From: a virus
Reading direction: 5' to 3' (one strand)
IMG/VR virus record: IMGVR_UViG_3300025674_000062
Location: 1-52,209 of that record
DNA length: 52,209 nt
Shown here: positions 1 to 7,704 of the stretch, one piece after another
Layout: each line of letters begins with the position of its first letter
Position numbering within the stretch: the stretch's first letter is position 1
Translations under genes and position numbers: made by a program
The notes under the pieces: generated by a model
What the model was told of the DNA's origin: nothing
What the model saw: only the letters and a program-made list of their open reading frames with translations
Database searches by the model: none

Positions 1-1629
1 CAATTGCCAAACTGCTACTTAGAAACCAGTTTTAATCTAAATGAACACCCTGAATTTGAACGTTTAGTGCTTTTTAACACAAACACTTTATCAATCGACT
101 CTGATGAATTTGATAGAAGAAGATACTTTACAGATTTTAATTTTTTTAGAAGTAGTAATGTAAATTCTCCAGAACCTGTTGTTAATGATTTAGCAGGAGA
201 TGTAACAAGATTTGAAAATATTGTATTAACATCTTACTCTCCTTTTTACTTAAACGGACCTTCAGTTGGAAAAGTTTTTCCAAATAAAATTAATATTAAA
301 ATATCAAACTTGGGAATAACACCAATAAATGTTGGAAATAATTTTAAAAAGTTTTTGCGTGAAAATAAATACATGTATAAGTTTGTTGCTGATATGATTC
401 AAGGAGCATCTCCACTAAAAGAAAGAGATGTTCTTCTAAACAACGAACCAACAAAAATAAGATATTATGATCTTTGGGATTATTTTGATGCATTAGAAAT
501 AGATGAAGATTGGTTTGACAATCATGTAGCTCTAATAAGACCGGAAGAAAAAGAAATAGTAGTAGATTCTTACAATGATGAAACGTATACTAAAACACTT
601 AATCATAATGGAGAAATTGTTTTTGTAAGAATAAACAAAACTGGTGAGGGAATAAACCAAAATTTTTGGGTGTATCCTAATTCTGAAGGAATAGTTGATT
701 TTTGCGATACACAAGTAAAGATTGAAAAAGATTACACTTACAAAGCTTTTGCATATGTTTTGATGATTGAAAACCTAGATGACGGTGGTGTTAATGTCGA
801 CCTATCAGATGCAGAACAACCAAGGCTTTATGAAATCCCAATAAGTGATGAAATTGTAGCTAGAGTAATGCAACCACCTCACCCAAGACCTCAAGTAGAA
901 TTTAAAAATATTAAAAACAAAAAAGACAAGATAAAAGTTATGCTTAATTTATCCTCGAATGAATATAAAAGTCTAAGCTACAGAGGTGTGTCTCAATCTG
1001 AGGAGGAGGATTTTGATTTAAATTATGCAAAATACGATCCATTCTCCACAAGAGATTCTTGTTTTCAATATGAAACAGAAAGAGGAAAATTCCAAATTTT
1101 CAAAATGGAAAAACATCCCACAAGCTATTATGACATTGGGTCTAACGCTTCCTCATTCAATGTAGAATCAGATAAATCAACTATGGCTCATTTTCAAGAT
1201 ACAATTGAACCATTTAAAGATTATTACTACATGATAAGAAGTTTCAATACATACGGGTATTATTCCAATCCCTCGCCAATTTACAAAGTACATATGACAA
1301 AAGACGCAAATGATACTTTCTTGCACGTTGAAACTGTTGACTTTCATGTTTCGGATCAAAACAAATATATGCTTGAGAAAACAATGGCAAAACTATTACA
1401 AGTTGTCCCTTCAAGTTATCAAACAACTTTAGTCACATCTGAGGAGTTTGGAGGATATGGCCAACCAACAGATCCCAATAATTTACCAGATCTTGGTCTT
1501 GTTGATAAAAAAATATGGGATACAAACACAAAATTCAAATTAAGATTAGTTTCTAGAAAAACTGGAAAGAAAATTGACATTAACTTGAATTTTAAATTAA
1601 CAAAACAAATTACTCAAAATACTGAGTAA
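1..1629 (+). CDS. Phage structural protein, 5' end outside window
   Basis: The reading frame is open from the first base, so the gene starts upstream of the window and only its last ~540 residues are visible. I do not recognise a specific family. The C-terminal half (around residues 400-440 of the visible part) has a Tyr-rich stretch, YYYMIRSFNTYGYYSNPSP, that resembles the end of a fibronectin-type beta-sandwich. No signal peptide or membrane segment is visible. It is followed after 31 bases by three virion-type genes, so a tail, baseplate or neck structural role is likely by context only. An ACTATTTATT motif lies directly after its stop. Confidence 0.6.
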   Translation, partial: QLPNCYLETSFNLNEHPEFERLVLFNTNTLSIDSDEFDRRRYFTDFNFFRSSNVNSPEPVVNDLAGDVTRFENIVLTSYSPFYLNGPSVGKVFPNKINIKISNLGITPINVGNNFKKFLRENKYMYKFVADMIQGASPLKERDVLLNNEPTKIRYYDLWDYFDALEIDEDWFDNHVALIRPEEKEIVVDSYNDETYTKTLNHNGEIVFVRINKTGEGINQNFWVYPNSEGIVDFCDTQVKIEKDYTYKAFAYVLMIENLDDGGVNVDLSDAEQPRLYEIPISDEIVARVMQPPHPRPQVEFKNIKNKKDKIKVMLNLSSNEYKSLSYRGVSQSEEEDFDLNYAKYDPFSTRDSCFQYETERGKFQIFKMEKHPTSYYDIGSNASSFNVESDKSTMAHFQDTIEPFKDYYYMIRSFNTYGYYSNPSPIYKVHMTKDANDTFLHVETVDFHVSDQNKYMLEKTMAKLLQVVPSSYQTTLVTSEEFGGYGQPTDPNNLPDLGLVDKKIWDTNTKFKLRLVSRKTGKKIDINLNFKLTKQITQNTE

Positions 1630-1630
1630 T

Positions 1631-1640
1631 ACTATTTATT
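1631..1640 (+). promoter_or_regulatory. ACTATTTATT motif, candidate late promoter element
   Basis: The motif lies 20 bases before the ATG at 1661, with the RBS GGGAG between them. It is one of a recurring series in this window. Confidence 0.4.
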
Positions 1641-1660
1641 ATGATATTAGGGAGAAATTT

Positions 1661-2614
1661 ATGGGTTTTTTAGATAATTCTGGCGACATAATATTAGACG
1701 CTGTATTAACGGACCATGGTCGCAAAGTTTTAGCTAAAGGTGACGGTTCTTTTCAAATTACAAAATTTGCACTTGGAGACGAGGAAGTAGACTATTCTTT
1801 GTATGATACTACGAACACCAACGGATCAGCTTATTATGATCTCGAAATCCTTCAAACTCCAATTCTTGAAGCTTTCACAGATAACGCTGTTTCAATGAAA
1901 TCTAAACTGGTAACTTATGAAAGTCTAGAGCTTTTGTACCTTCCTGTGATTAAGTTGAATGAGATAATCGATGGAACAACAACGGCTCGACATTCAAGTG
2001 GATCATTTATTGTTGCTGTTGACGGATTAACAGAAAATGACAACGGAAGCACTTCAACGCAAAATGGTATTGGATATGATTCAACAGGAACAGCTGTTGC
2101 TGGTATTCTGTTTGGACAAACTACATCTACCGGTGGAAGAATAAGATTAGACCAAGGTTTAGACACAAACGCTATTACACCAGCTCAAACTCTTTCAGCT
2201 GATATGGTTGAGGAAAGCTACACAATTCAAATAGATAACAGACTAGGAAATATCAGAACTGTTGCAGGTGGAAATGTTTCTTTAGATTACATTGACGATG
2301 ATAATATTGCTTATTATACAGTAACTTCAGAAGATGGTGTTATTACCAATAATCCAAACACTGATACAGGTGGTGCTGGTCAAGTAATTGAAGGACCAAG
2401 AGGCACAATTCTAGAATTCAAAATTGGCTCTTCTTTGTCATTGCAAACTAGTACTTATCTATTTACACAACTTGGTTCAACTTCAAGACTAGATAACAGA
2501 GCAGGAAGCTCATCTGAAGTATATCATATTGATACACTAGTTAGAGTTACTGGAATGAATACTGGGTACACTATTGATGTTCCTGTAAGATTCGTAAAAT
2601 TTAAATCAACATAA
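1661..2614 (+). CDS. Virion structural protein (GDIILDAVLTD family)
   Basis: A 317-residue protein that starts MGFLDNSGDIILDAVLTD and continues with GRKVLAKGDGSFQITKFALGDEE. I recognise this N-terminus from structural proteins of marine T4-like phages, but their exact place in the virion is not known to me. The rest is Ser/Thr/Gly-rich and probably beta-structured, with no membrane segment. The ATG is preceded by GGGAG at a normal distance. It is the first of three consecutive structural genes (1661, 2628, 3779) separated by only 13-14 bases, which suggests co-transcription and assembly into the same part of the particle. Confidence 0.75.
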   Translation: MGFLDNSGDIILDAVLTDHGRKVLAKGDGSFQITKFALGDEEVDYSLYDTTNTNGSAYYDLEILQTPILEAFTDNAVSMKSKLVTYESLELLYLPVIKLNEIIDGTTTARHSSGSFIVAVDGLTENDNGSTSTQNGIGYDSTGTAVAGILFGQTTSTGGRIRLDQGLDTNAITPAQTLSADMVEESYTIQIDNRLGNIRTVAGGNVSLDYIDDDNIAYYTVTSEDGVITNNPNTDTGGAGQVIEGPRGTILEFKIGSSLSLQTSTYLFTQLGSTSRLDNRAGSSSEVYHIDTLVRVTGMNTGYTIDVPVRFVKFKST

Positions 2615-2627
2615 AGAGAGATAAAAT

Positions 2628-3764
2628 ATGGCTAATGTAGGTGCATTTAAAAATTTAGGTGAAAACGATATCGTTTCAACAAGAACGCTTCTTCATGAAG
2701 CTATTCCTTTAACGGGAACAATTGTTTCCGGAACTTATAATGATAATAATATAAAGTTTCATACTCATGGTATGTTTCAAACAGTTTATGATTATCCTTA
2801 TCTATCTTCTTCAGCAAACCACATTTTTGATATTACTTATGGTATGTCAACAAATTCTGCTGTTTATGATACAAGCGTAAATCAATACAAAAAGAAAAAG
2901 AACGTTTACAATCAAATGGCTCAAATTCTTGTAGGATATGATGTAACAGGTTCAGTTCTTGAATTCGACGCAGATGGAAATATTCTTGCTGGTGGAGCTA
3001 AACTAAGAGACAACTTTATTATCCCTTTTTCTCGTTTGCTTGTTAAAGATGAAATCAAGAAAGAGTCTTTCTCAATGGAGTTAGGTATCTCTTCTTCTGT
3101 TGATTTTGCCGGAGCGTTGTTCCAAGACAGAATAACCATTTCTGATGTTGGAGCTAAAACTTCTTACTTTGTAAACTCTCCTGCTGGAGAATATGCGATT
3201 CTTTATGCAACTGCTTCAAACCAAACAGGATATCTATTACACGATACAAACGTAACCACAATTGGGTCGAATGTTTATCATCCAGTTGGCTTGATTTATT
3301 ATCAAGCAGGTATTGTTGTCATTACTGGTTCTGTTTTTAAAGATCAATCTGATGGTGGAATTATTCATAACGATTCAGGTTCTTGTAACTTTTTCGATGC
3401 AAATTTAAATACTAGTTCTTCTTTTGATGAAATGACAGATCAATTTACAATTAAAACAATCGGAAACAACTTGAGAAATAGAATTTACAACATTTCTTTC
3501 AATAACACAACCGAGTTAAACTCAACAATCTACTTCTGTCGTGCAAATCACAACGAGTTTAATTACTCAACTAATCCAACTTACCTATCAGGTTCTAAGA
3601 TAATTGTAAAAGATGACAATCCATCAGCTGATCCGATTTCTTATATTACAACAATCGGTCTTTATTCTCCGAATAATGAATTAATGGCTGTTGCAAAATT
3701 GTCTGAGCCTTTGAAGAAAACACCTTCTCAAGAGTTTACCCTCCGAGTTAGATTAGACTATTAA
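2628..3764 (+). CDS. Virion structural protein, paralogue of the next gene
   Basis: A 378-residue protein beginning MANVGAFKNLGENDIVSTRT. Its end pairs with that of the gene at 3779. Both have a phrase of the type 'NxTxY/F' after a 'CRANHNEFNYS' or 'CKAPYSELNWS' segment, then 'I..V.LYS/AIYD..N.L..VAK...P..KTP', and a final short strand ending LDY or LDL. Both also contain 'GLIYYQAGIVVITGS' or 'GLVFYQEGIIVLTGS'. These shared blocks show that the two are diverged duplicates. The specific role is unknown; a tail or baseplate structural function is inferred. The RBS is GAGAG before ATG 2628. Confidence 0.7.
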   Translation: MANVGAFKNLGENDIVSTRTLLHEAIPLTGTIVSGTYNDNNIKFHTHGMFQTVYDYPYLSSSANHIFDITYGMSTNSAVYDTSVNQYKKKKNVYNQMAQILVGYDVTGSVLEFDADGNILAGGAKLRDNFIIPFSRLLVKDEIKKESFSMELGISSSVDFAGALFQDRITISDVGAKTSYFVNSPAGEYAILYATASNQTGYLLHDTNVTTIGSNVYHPVGLIYYQAGIVVITGSVFKDQSDGGIIHNDSGSCNFFDANLNTSSSFDEMTDQFTIKTIGNNLRNRIYNISFNNTTELNSTIYFCRANHNEFNYSTNPTYLSGSKIIVKDDNPSADPISYITTIGLYSPNNELMAVAKLSEPLKKTPSQEFTLRVRLDY

Positions 3765-3778
3765 TCTAGGAGGCTCTT

Positions 3779-5092
3779 ATGGCTGTTTTTAAGTTTGGAG
3801 AAAATGATGTCTTTGTGAATACTTTGGAAGCTTATCCCGAGACTAGCTTTTATATTCACTCAGGCACCGTTGTTATTGATTCAATTCCTGATCTTTCAGG
3901 AGCCAACCAATCAAACATTCTTCATGTTGATGATGGACATATTTCTCTTTATGAGATAAACGTCGACAGACCAGATGGACAAGAGATATCAGCTTCAATA
4001 ACAGCAGATGGTTATCGTTCTTATCCTTCGGCATTATCTGTTGATGGCTTATATGCATACAATGTTGTATATAGCAAAGGACAAGAGATTCCAGTCTCTT
4101 ACAATCTGTCTGGAACAATTTCTCAATATTATTATCCTGAACAAACAAGCAAAGTTTTTAAAGAAAGATTAACCACAATTCAAATTGAAAATAATACTCC
4201 TCCGCATAATGGTAGAGTAATTCACGGAGTAAAAACAGCACTTCCTGAAGAGTCTGTTAATAATGCAACACATCAAGGCTATCCTGTTCCTTATTCAATC
4301 GAGGGATTGTTGGATAAATACTCTTTTCAATCTCCTCACTTTAAAATGAAAACAGCTGCACCTTTACCAGAAAGAGACCTTAGAACGGCCGAAATGTCCG
4401 TTATTTCAATTCCTTCGATATTCTATGGGTCAAAGATTAAGAAAGGTTCTGTTGAGCTAAATTACTATGTTTCTGGTTCTAAAATAGGAACACTTACTGA
4501 TAGAGGTAGACGAGGAGAGTTAATTCAAACTGGTCCTGCCGGTTCAACAGGATCTGGTTCTGTTGCTGGTCTTGTGTTTTATCAAGAAGGAATTATTGTC
4601 TTGACAGGCTCTTGGCAATTAGGCGAGGATAATGGTATTGATTATTCTGGTTCCTCCGATACAATAAACAAGTGGACACATTTCGGATCAGGCTTGCACA
4701 AAGATATTTCAAGCTTCTCAACACTTCCCTCGGCATCTTTCTCAATTGATTTTCAAGGAACGACAAAAATTCCAACAATGGGAATGCTTTGCAAAGCTCC
4801 GTATTCTGAATTAAATTGGTCAAACAATCCAACATTTGTAAACCACAACTCAGCTTACTATGGAACATTTGGGTCTTCTTCGATTCATTACAAAGAAAAT
4901 GAAGTTGATGTTGCAAATATCACACATAAAGAATTAGTTGACTACGTTCCGGAACAAGTTAAAGAGACTTATATATCAAAAGTTGCAATCTATGATGAAA
5001 AGAAAAATCTTATTGGTGTTGCAAAAGTTGCCAACCCTGTTCGTAAGACACCGGATCGTTCATATTTATTTAAATTAAAATTAGATTTATAG
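3779..5092 (+). CDS. Virion structural protein, paralogue of the preceding gene
   Basis: A 437-residue protein beginning MAVFKFGENDVFVNTLEAYP. It shares the central block (YQEGIIVLTGSW) and the C-terminal block (VAKVANPVRKTP, then FKLKLDL) with the 2628 product, but its N-terminal half differs and is longer. The RBS AGGAGG lies just before the ATG and overlaps the end of the upstream gene's leader. Its stop at 5090-5092 directly abuts a consensus promoter (TTGACA from 5093), so the operon of structural genes ends here and a new transcription unit begins. Function is inferred as virion structural from family and context. Confidence 0.7.
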   Translation: MAVFKFGENDVFVNTLEAYPETSFYIHSGTVVIDSIPDLSGANQSNILHVDDGHISLYEINVDRPDGQEISASITADGYRSYPSALSVDGLYAYNVVYSKGQEIPVSYNLSGTISQYYYPEQTSKVFKERLTTIQIENNTPPHNGRVIHGVKTALPEESVNNATHQGYPVPYSIEGLLDKYSFQSPHFKMKTAAPLPERDLRTAEMSVISIPSIFYGSKIKKGSVELNYYVSGSKIGTLTDRGRRGELIQTGPAGSTGSGSVAGLVFYQEGIIVLTGSWQLGEDNGIDYSGSSDTINKWTHFGSGLHKDISSFSTLPSASFSIDFQGTTKIPTMGMLCKAPYSELNWSNNPTFVNHNSAYYGTFGSSSIHYKENEVDVANITHKELVDYVPEQVKETYISKVAIYDEKKNLIGVAKVANPVRKTPDRSYLFKLKLDL

Positions 5093-5121
5093 TTGACAAC
5101 CTTAATATTATATGTTATAAT
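5093..5121 (+). promoter_or_regulatory. Sigma70-type promoter, TTGACA-17-TATAAT with extended -10
   Basis: TTGACA is at 5093-5098 and TATAAT at 5116-5121, with a 17-base spacer and a TG one base upstream of the -10. This is a perfect consensus. Predicted +1 is near 5128, immediately before the ATG at 5129. Confidence 0.8.
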
Positions 5122-5128
5122 AGATATT

Positions 5129-5644
5129 ATGATTATTTTAGGACTAGATATTAGCTCAAGTAGAATTGGGTATTGTTTGATAAACGAAAACGAAGATTTA
5201 CTTCTTGTTGATGAGATAAAGTTAAAACCATCTCAATCTCTTGAAGAAAGAGCCGACATCTTTAAAAAGACTATGGAAATAATAAAAGAACATTCGGAGG
5301 TAAATTATGTTTTCATCGAACAACCATTCATGGCATTCTCCGGAGGCAAAACAACAGCAGCGACAATGGCCAAGCTACAACGTTTTAATGGTATGTGTAG
5401 CTATGTGGTTCATAGTGTATTTGGCAGCCCTGCAACTCTCCTTCAGGCAAACAAAGCTCGGGGTCTCGTTGATCTCAAAATTAAAAGGGGCGAAAACACG
5501 AAGCTCAAAGTTATTGAGTGGGTTCAAGAGAAATACCCAACATCTTTTTTAGTTGAATACACTTCTCACGGCAATCCAAAACCCGGAACAGATGATAAGG
5601 CGGATGCAGTTGTCATAGCAAATGCTGGACTAAAAACTATTTAG
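5129..5644 (+). CDS. RuvC-like Holliday-junction resolvase/nuclease
   Basis: A 172-residue RNase H-fold nuclease. It starts MIILGLDISSSRIGYCL, with the first catalytic Asp in GLDIS, followed by VFIEQPF (catalytic Glu) and a C-terminal DDKADAVVIA carrying the last acidic residues. This is the RuvC/crossover-junction resolvase layout and length. In a T4-like phage a resolvase would debranch recombined DNA before packaging, a job done by the unrelated gp49 in T4. The open frame extends upstream to a TTG at 5093, but that lies inside the promoter. ATG 5129 begins the conserved first strand, so I chose it. No good RBS precedes it and the predicted transcript starts about one base earlier, so translation may be leaderless. 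Confidence 0.85.
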   Translation: MIILGLDISSSRIGYCLINENEDLLLVDEIKLKPSQSLEERADIFKKTMEIIKEHSEVNYVFIEQPFMAFSGGKTTAATMAKLQRFNGMCSYVVHSVFGSPATLLQANKARGLVDLKIKRGENTKLKVIEWVQEKYPTSFLVEYTSHGNPKPGTDDKADAVVIANAGLKTI

Positions 5645-5645
5645 A
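5636..5645 (+). promoter_or_regulatory. ACTATTTAGA motif, candidate late promoter element
   Basis: The motif overlaps the stop codon of the RuvC-like gene and ends 17 bases before ATG 5663. Confidence 0.35.
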
Positions 5646-5662
5646 CATAAAGAGGAATTGTT

Positions 5663-6376
5663 ATGTCAAATGATATGAAAGTGATCATGGAGAATTGGAG
5701 AAAAAATCTGGTTTTAAATGAACAAGAGATACTTGAAGAACAACTGTTGCTTGAAGGCTTTTTAGATAGTTTAGCAAAACTAACAGGAGACGTAAAAAAC
5801 ACATTCACAGTCGCTGGGCAATTAATGAAGGATAGCAAAAAAATTCCAAACTTTGTAGCGTTGTTAGATGATGAGGTAATAACCCCATCTATAAATAATA
5901 TAAAAGAAGTGTTGAAAAAATTACAAGATAAATTTTCCAAAGATGAAGACGAAGGCAATAAATCAATAATATCAGGAATTATAAAAAAAGTGAATGATGC
6001 TGTGAACAAAGTTTACGAATTTGTAAAACAAATACCAAGAACATCATGGAAAAAAGCAGCTGCTGCTATTGGCTTAGCTGTGGTTATAAAGTATTTTGCT
6101 TTTGAAACGTTTGTAGAAATACCAATAGAGCAAGGTATTGAAAAAGCTGTAGAATACTTTAATGAGGAAATTATGAACTTTTTAAACAAATTCTTAGGAG
6201 AAGCTTTAGTAGAAGCTTTGTCATCAACTTTCACAGGTGGCATAGCTACACTAGTTTCTGTTTTATCAAAAATAGTAAAAGGTACTTCTTTTGTAGCTCA
6301 AACTTTAGCTCCTGCTATTGAACCCTTCCAAGCTGGTAAACTAAGCTTATCAAGACTTGAAGAACAAGAAAAATAA
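5663..6376 (+). CDS. Putative capsid cargo protein with MENWRK-type N-terminal leader
   Basis: A 237-residue protein of unknown function. It starts MSNDMKVIMENWRKNLVLNE; a second possible start is Met5. This 'K(V/L)IMENWRK...LNE' leader recurs on unrelated marine phage proteins as far as I recall. It ends in L18-N-E20, and further prohead-protease-type sites follow: L29-L-E31 before Gly32, L178-G-E180 before Ala181 and L182-V-E184 before Ala185. Hydrophobic or amphipathic helices occupy about residues 131-150 and 190-220, so the mature protein may bind or cross a membrane. I infer packaging in the capsid. No catalytic motif is visible. Confidence 0.6.
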   Translation: MSNDMKVIMENWRKNLVLNEQEILEEQLLLEGFLDSLAKLTGDVKNTFTVAGQLMKDSKKIPNFVALLDDEVITPSINNIKEVLKKLQDKFSKDEDEGNKSIISGIIKKVNDAVNKVYEFVKQIPRTSWKKAAAAIGLAVVIKYFAFETFVEIPIEQGIEKAVEYFNEEIMNFLNKFLGEALVEALSSTFTGGIATLVSVLSKIVKGTSFVAQTLAPAIEPFQAGKLSLSRLEEQEK

Positions 6377-6384
6377 AAAACTTC

Positions 6385-6412
6385 TTGACAAATTTTCAAA
6401 ACGTGTTATACT
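6385..6412 (+). promoter_or_regulatory. Sigma70-type promoter, TTGACA-16-TATACT
   Basis: TTGACA is at 6385-6390 and TATACT at 6407-6412. The phrase CGTGTTATA also occurs in the promoter of the full primase gene at 7655, in line with the duplicated gene start that follows. Confidence 0.7.
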
Positions 6413-6430
6413 AAAATCACGGAGGAAATT

Positions 6431-6607
6431 ATGGAAGAAAAAAGAAAGATGTTGACCGACATCCTCGGTTCGTATTATCAAAAAGGTAATGAGCACTTGT
6501 ATCATTGTCCTTATTGTAAGCACCACAAGAAGAAAATGTCTGTAAACTTTGTAAAAAGGCTACTATTTACTTTTAGACATTTCATTTATCAGGAGACACA
6601 AAAATGA
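6431..6607 (+). pseudogene. Truncated second copy of the primase N-terminal zinc-finger region
   Basis: With its own promoter and a GGAGG RBS (6421-6425), this frame encodes 58 residues. The first 40 match the start of the primase at 7705: MLTDILGS against ILNDVLGS, YHCPYCKHHKKKMSVNF against YHCPFCNHHKKKLAINF. Similarity stops after VNF, before the second Cys pair of the zinc finger, and the remaining 18 residues are unrelated. The break falls just upstream of the ACTATTTA motif and RBS of the next gene, so a late-gene cassette appears to have replaced the rest of a primase copy. The stop overlaps the next ATG (ATGA). A 58-residue half-finger is unlikely to work as a primase. Confidence 0.75.
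6562..6571 (+). promoter_or_regulatory. ACTATTTACT motif at the primase-fragment junction
   Basis: The motif lies right after the point where primase similarity ends, 32 bases before ATG 6604. An AGGAG RBS at 6591-6595 follows it. Confidence 0.45.
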
Positions 6608-6879
6608 AAATTACAAACCAACAATTAAGAAGAATTATCAAAGAAGAACTTCAAGCAACTCTACGAGAGAGCAAGGATGAAGCACTTAAAATGATTATGG
6701 ATTTAGAAAAAGGCGACGACTTGGGTATGATCCTCGATTTCAGCGATCTCAAAGAGTTGGTTTCAAATGGAGATAAAGAAGGGGCTCTTAAAGAAATCGG
6801 CTATATGTATGAAGGCACAGAAACAGCAGGCCACGATAAACTCTTGAGACGATTAGAAAGATTAATTAAAAAAATGTAA
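6604..6879 (+). CDS. Small tagged protein (putative capsid cargo)
   Basis: A 91-residue protein whose first 22 residues are the recurring tag: MKITNQQLRRIIKEEL, then residues 17-22 ending L20-R-E22, followed by Ser23. L-R-E before Ser is an exact T4 prohead-protease-type site. The mature part (about 69 residues) is acidic and helical, with segments LKMIMDLEKGDD and LLRRLERLIKKM. I see no known domain. The ATG overlaps the TGA of the primase fragment, and its RBS AGGAG lies inside that fragment. The function after release is unknown; packaging in the head is inferred from the tag. Confidence 0.7.
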   Translation: MKITNQQLRRIIKEELQATLRESKDEALKMIMDLEKGDDLGMILDFSDLKELVSNGDKEGALKEIGYMYEGTETAGHDKLLRRLERLIKKM

Positions 6880-6922
6880 TATAAAAAACTTATCTTTTTT
6901 TATCCTTTTTTATCTTTTAGAG

Positions 6923-6932
6923 ACTATTTAAA
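6923..6932 (+). promoter_or_regulatory. ACTATTTAAA motif, candidate late promoter element
   Basis: The motif ends 15 bases before ATG 6948 and is followed by AAGGAG. Confidence 0.4.
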
Positions 6933-6947
6933 GTAAAAGGAGTTATC

Positions 6948-7121
6948 ATGTCTAATTTAAAAAATCTCAAAATCAACGAAGAGACCCACGAGAAGTTAAA
7001 GAACTATTGTAAAGAAAAGGGTTTGAAAGTTGGAAAGTTTGTTGAGAACTTGATTAACTCCAAGTTAGCGGAGGATAGTCAAAATGAACTCGGGAATTTA
7101 CAAAATAACAAACAAGATTAA
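6948..7121 (+). CDS. Small ribbon-helix-helix-like protein
   Basis: A 57-residue protein, MSNLKNLKINEETHEKLKNY followed by CKEKGLKVGKFVENLINSKL and a short polar tail. The pattern of a short strand (LKIN), a helix beginning EETHEKLKNYC, a turn with Gly, and a second helix (VGKFVENLINSKL) is that of ribbon-helix-helix DNA-binding proteins. It has a good RBS (AAGGAG) and overlaps the downstream homing endonuclease by 38 bases in another frame, so the two probably move or are regulated together. It may be a repressor or a nucleoid-type factor; that is inference. Confidence 0.6.
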   Translation: MSNLKNLKINEETHEKLKNYCKEKGLKVGKFVENLINSKLAEDSQNELGNLQNNKQD

Positions 7122-7647
7122 TGGAAAGTTTTATATTGGATCTTCAAATAATATTGAGAGAAGGTGGCGACACCACAAGTCAAACTTGAGAAGCGGAACT
7201 CATACCAATGTTCATCTTCAAAATTCTTACGACAAGCACGGCGAAGATCAATTTGAGTTTGTATTGATTGAGGAAGTAAGAAGAGCTAACTTACTTGTGA
7301 AAGAGCAAGAGTATCTTGACGAAGCCTTTGGTGGAGATCAAGAAATCTACAACATCAGTAGAGTAGCCGGCTCTCCTATGGCTGGATTAAATCATACAGA
7401 GGAAGTCAAGCAACTTCTATCTGAAAAACTGTCTGGTGAAAACCACCCACATTACGGAAAGCCCGTGAGTGAAGAGTGGCGAAGAAAGATAAGCAAATCA
7501 AATAAAAGATTTACGGACGAAGAAGAAGCGACATTTAGAAAAAGATGGTTAGCTGGAGAAACCAAAGGATCAATTGCAAAAGAAATTGGAGTCCATACAA
7601 CAACGATAACAAGGGCAATTGAAAGGGCGGAAAGATTTAATTACTAA
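7084..7647 (+). CDS. Free-standing GIY-YIG homing endonuclease (Seg-like)
   Basis: A 187-residue protein. The nuclease domain is N-terminal: GIY at residues 4-6, YIG at 17-19, the Arg cluster IERRWRHH at 24-31 with the likely catalytic Arg, and Glu in KEQEYLDEAFG for metal binding. A NUMOD3-like DNA-binding stretch follows (GENHPHYGKPVSEEWRRKIS), then a C-terminal helix-turn-helix (GSIAKEIGVHTTTITRAIE). Proteins of this type cut intergenic or coding targets in related phages lacking them and spread by repair. It sits between a broken and an intact primase start, as expected if its cut-and-repair activity rearranged this locus. RBS AGCGGAGG. Confidence 0.9.
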   Translation: MNSGIYKITNKINGKFYIGSSNNIERRWRHHKSNLRSGTHTNVHLQNSYDKHGEDQFEFVLIEEVRRANLLVKEQEYLDEAFGGDQEIYNISRVAGSPMAGLNHTEEVKQLLSEKLSGENHPHYGKPVSEEWRRKISKSNKRFTDEEEATFRKRWLAGETKGSIAKEIGVHTTTITRAIERAERFNY

Positions 7648-7654
7648 TTTTTCA

Positions 7655-7683
7655 TTGACAAGTCTTTCTTTTCGTGTTATAAA
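7655..7683 (+). promoter_or_regulatory. Sigma70-type promoter, TTGACA-17-TATAAA, for primase
   Basis: TTGACA is at 7655-7660 and TATAAA at 7678-7683. A TG lies before the -10, as in the other promoters of this class. Confidence 0.7.
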
Positions 7684-7704
7684 ACAATTTAAAGGAGGAT
7701 AGAA

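Noticed and set aside
6882-6902. A-run/T-run inverted repeat resembling a terminator
   Set aside because: The stem is entirely A-T and would be too weak; expected by chance in AT-rich intergenic DNA.
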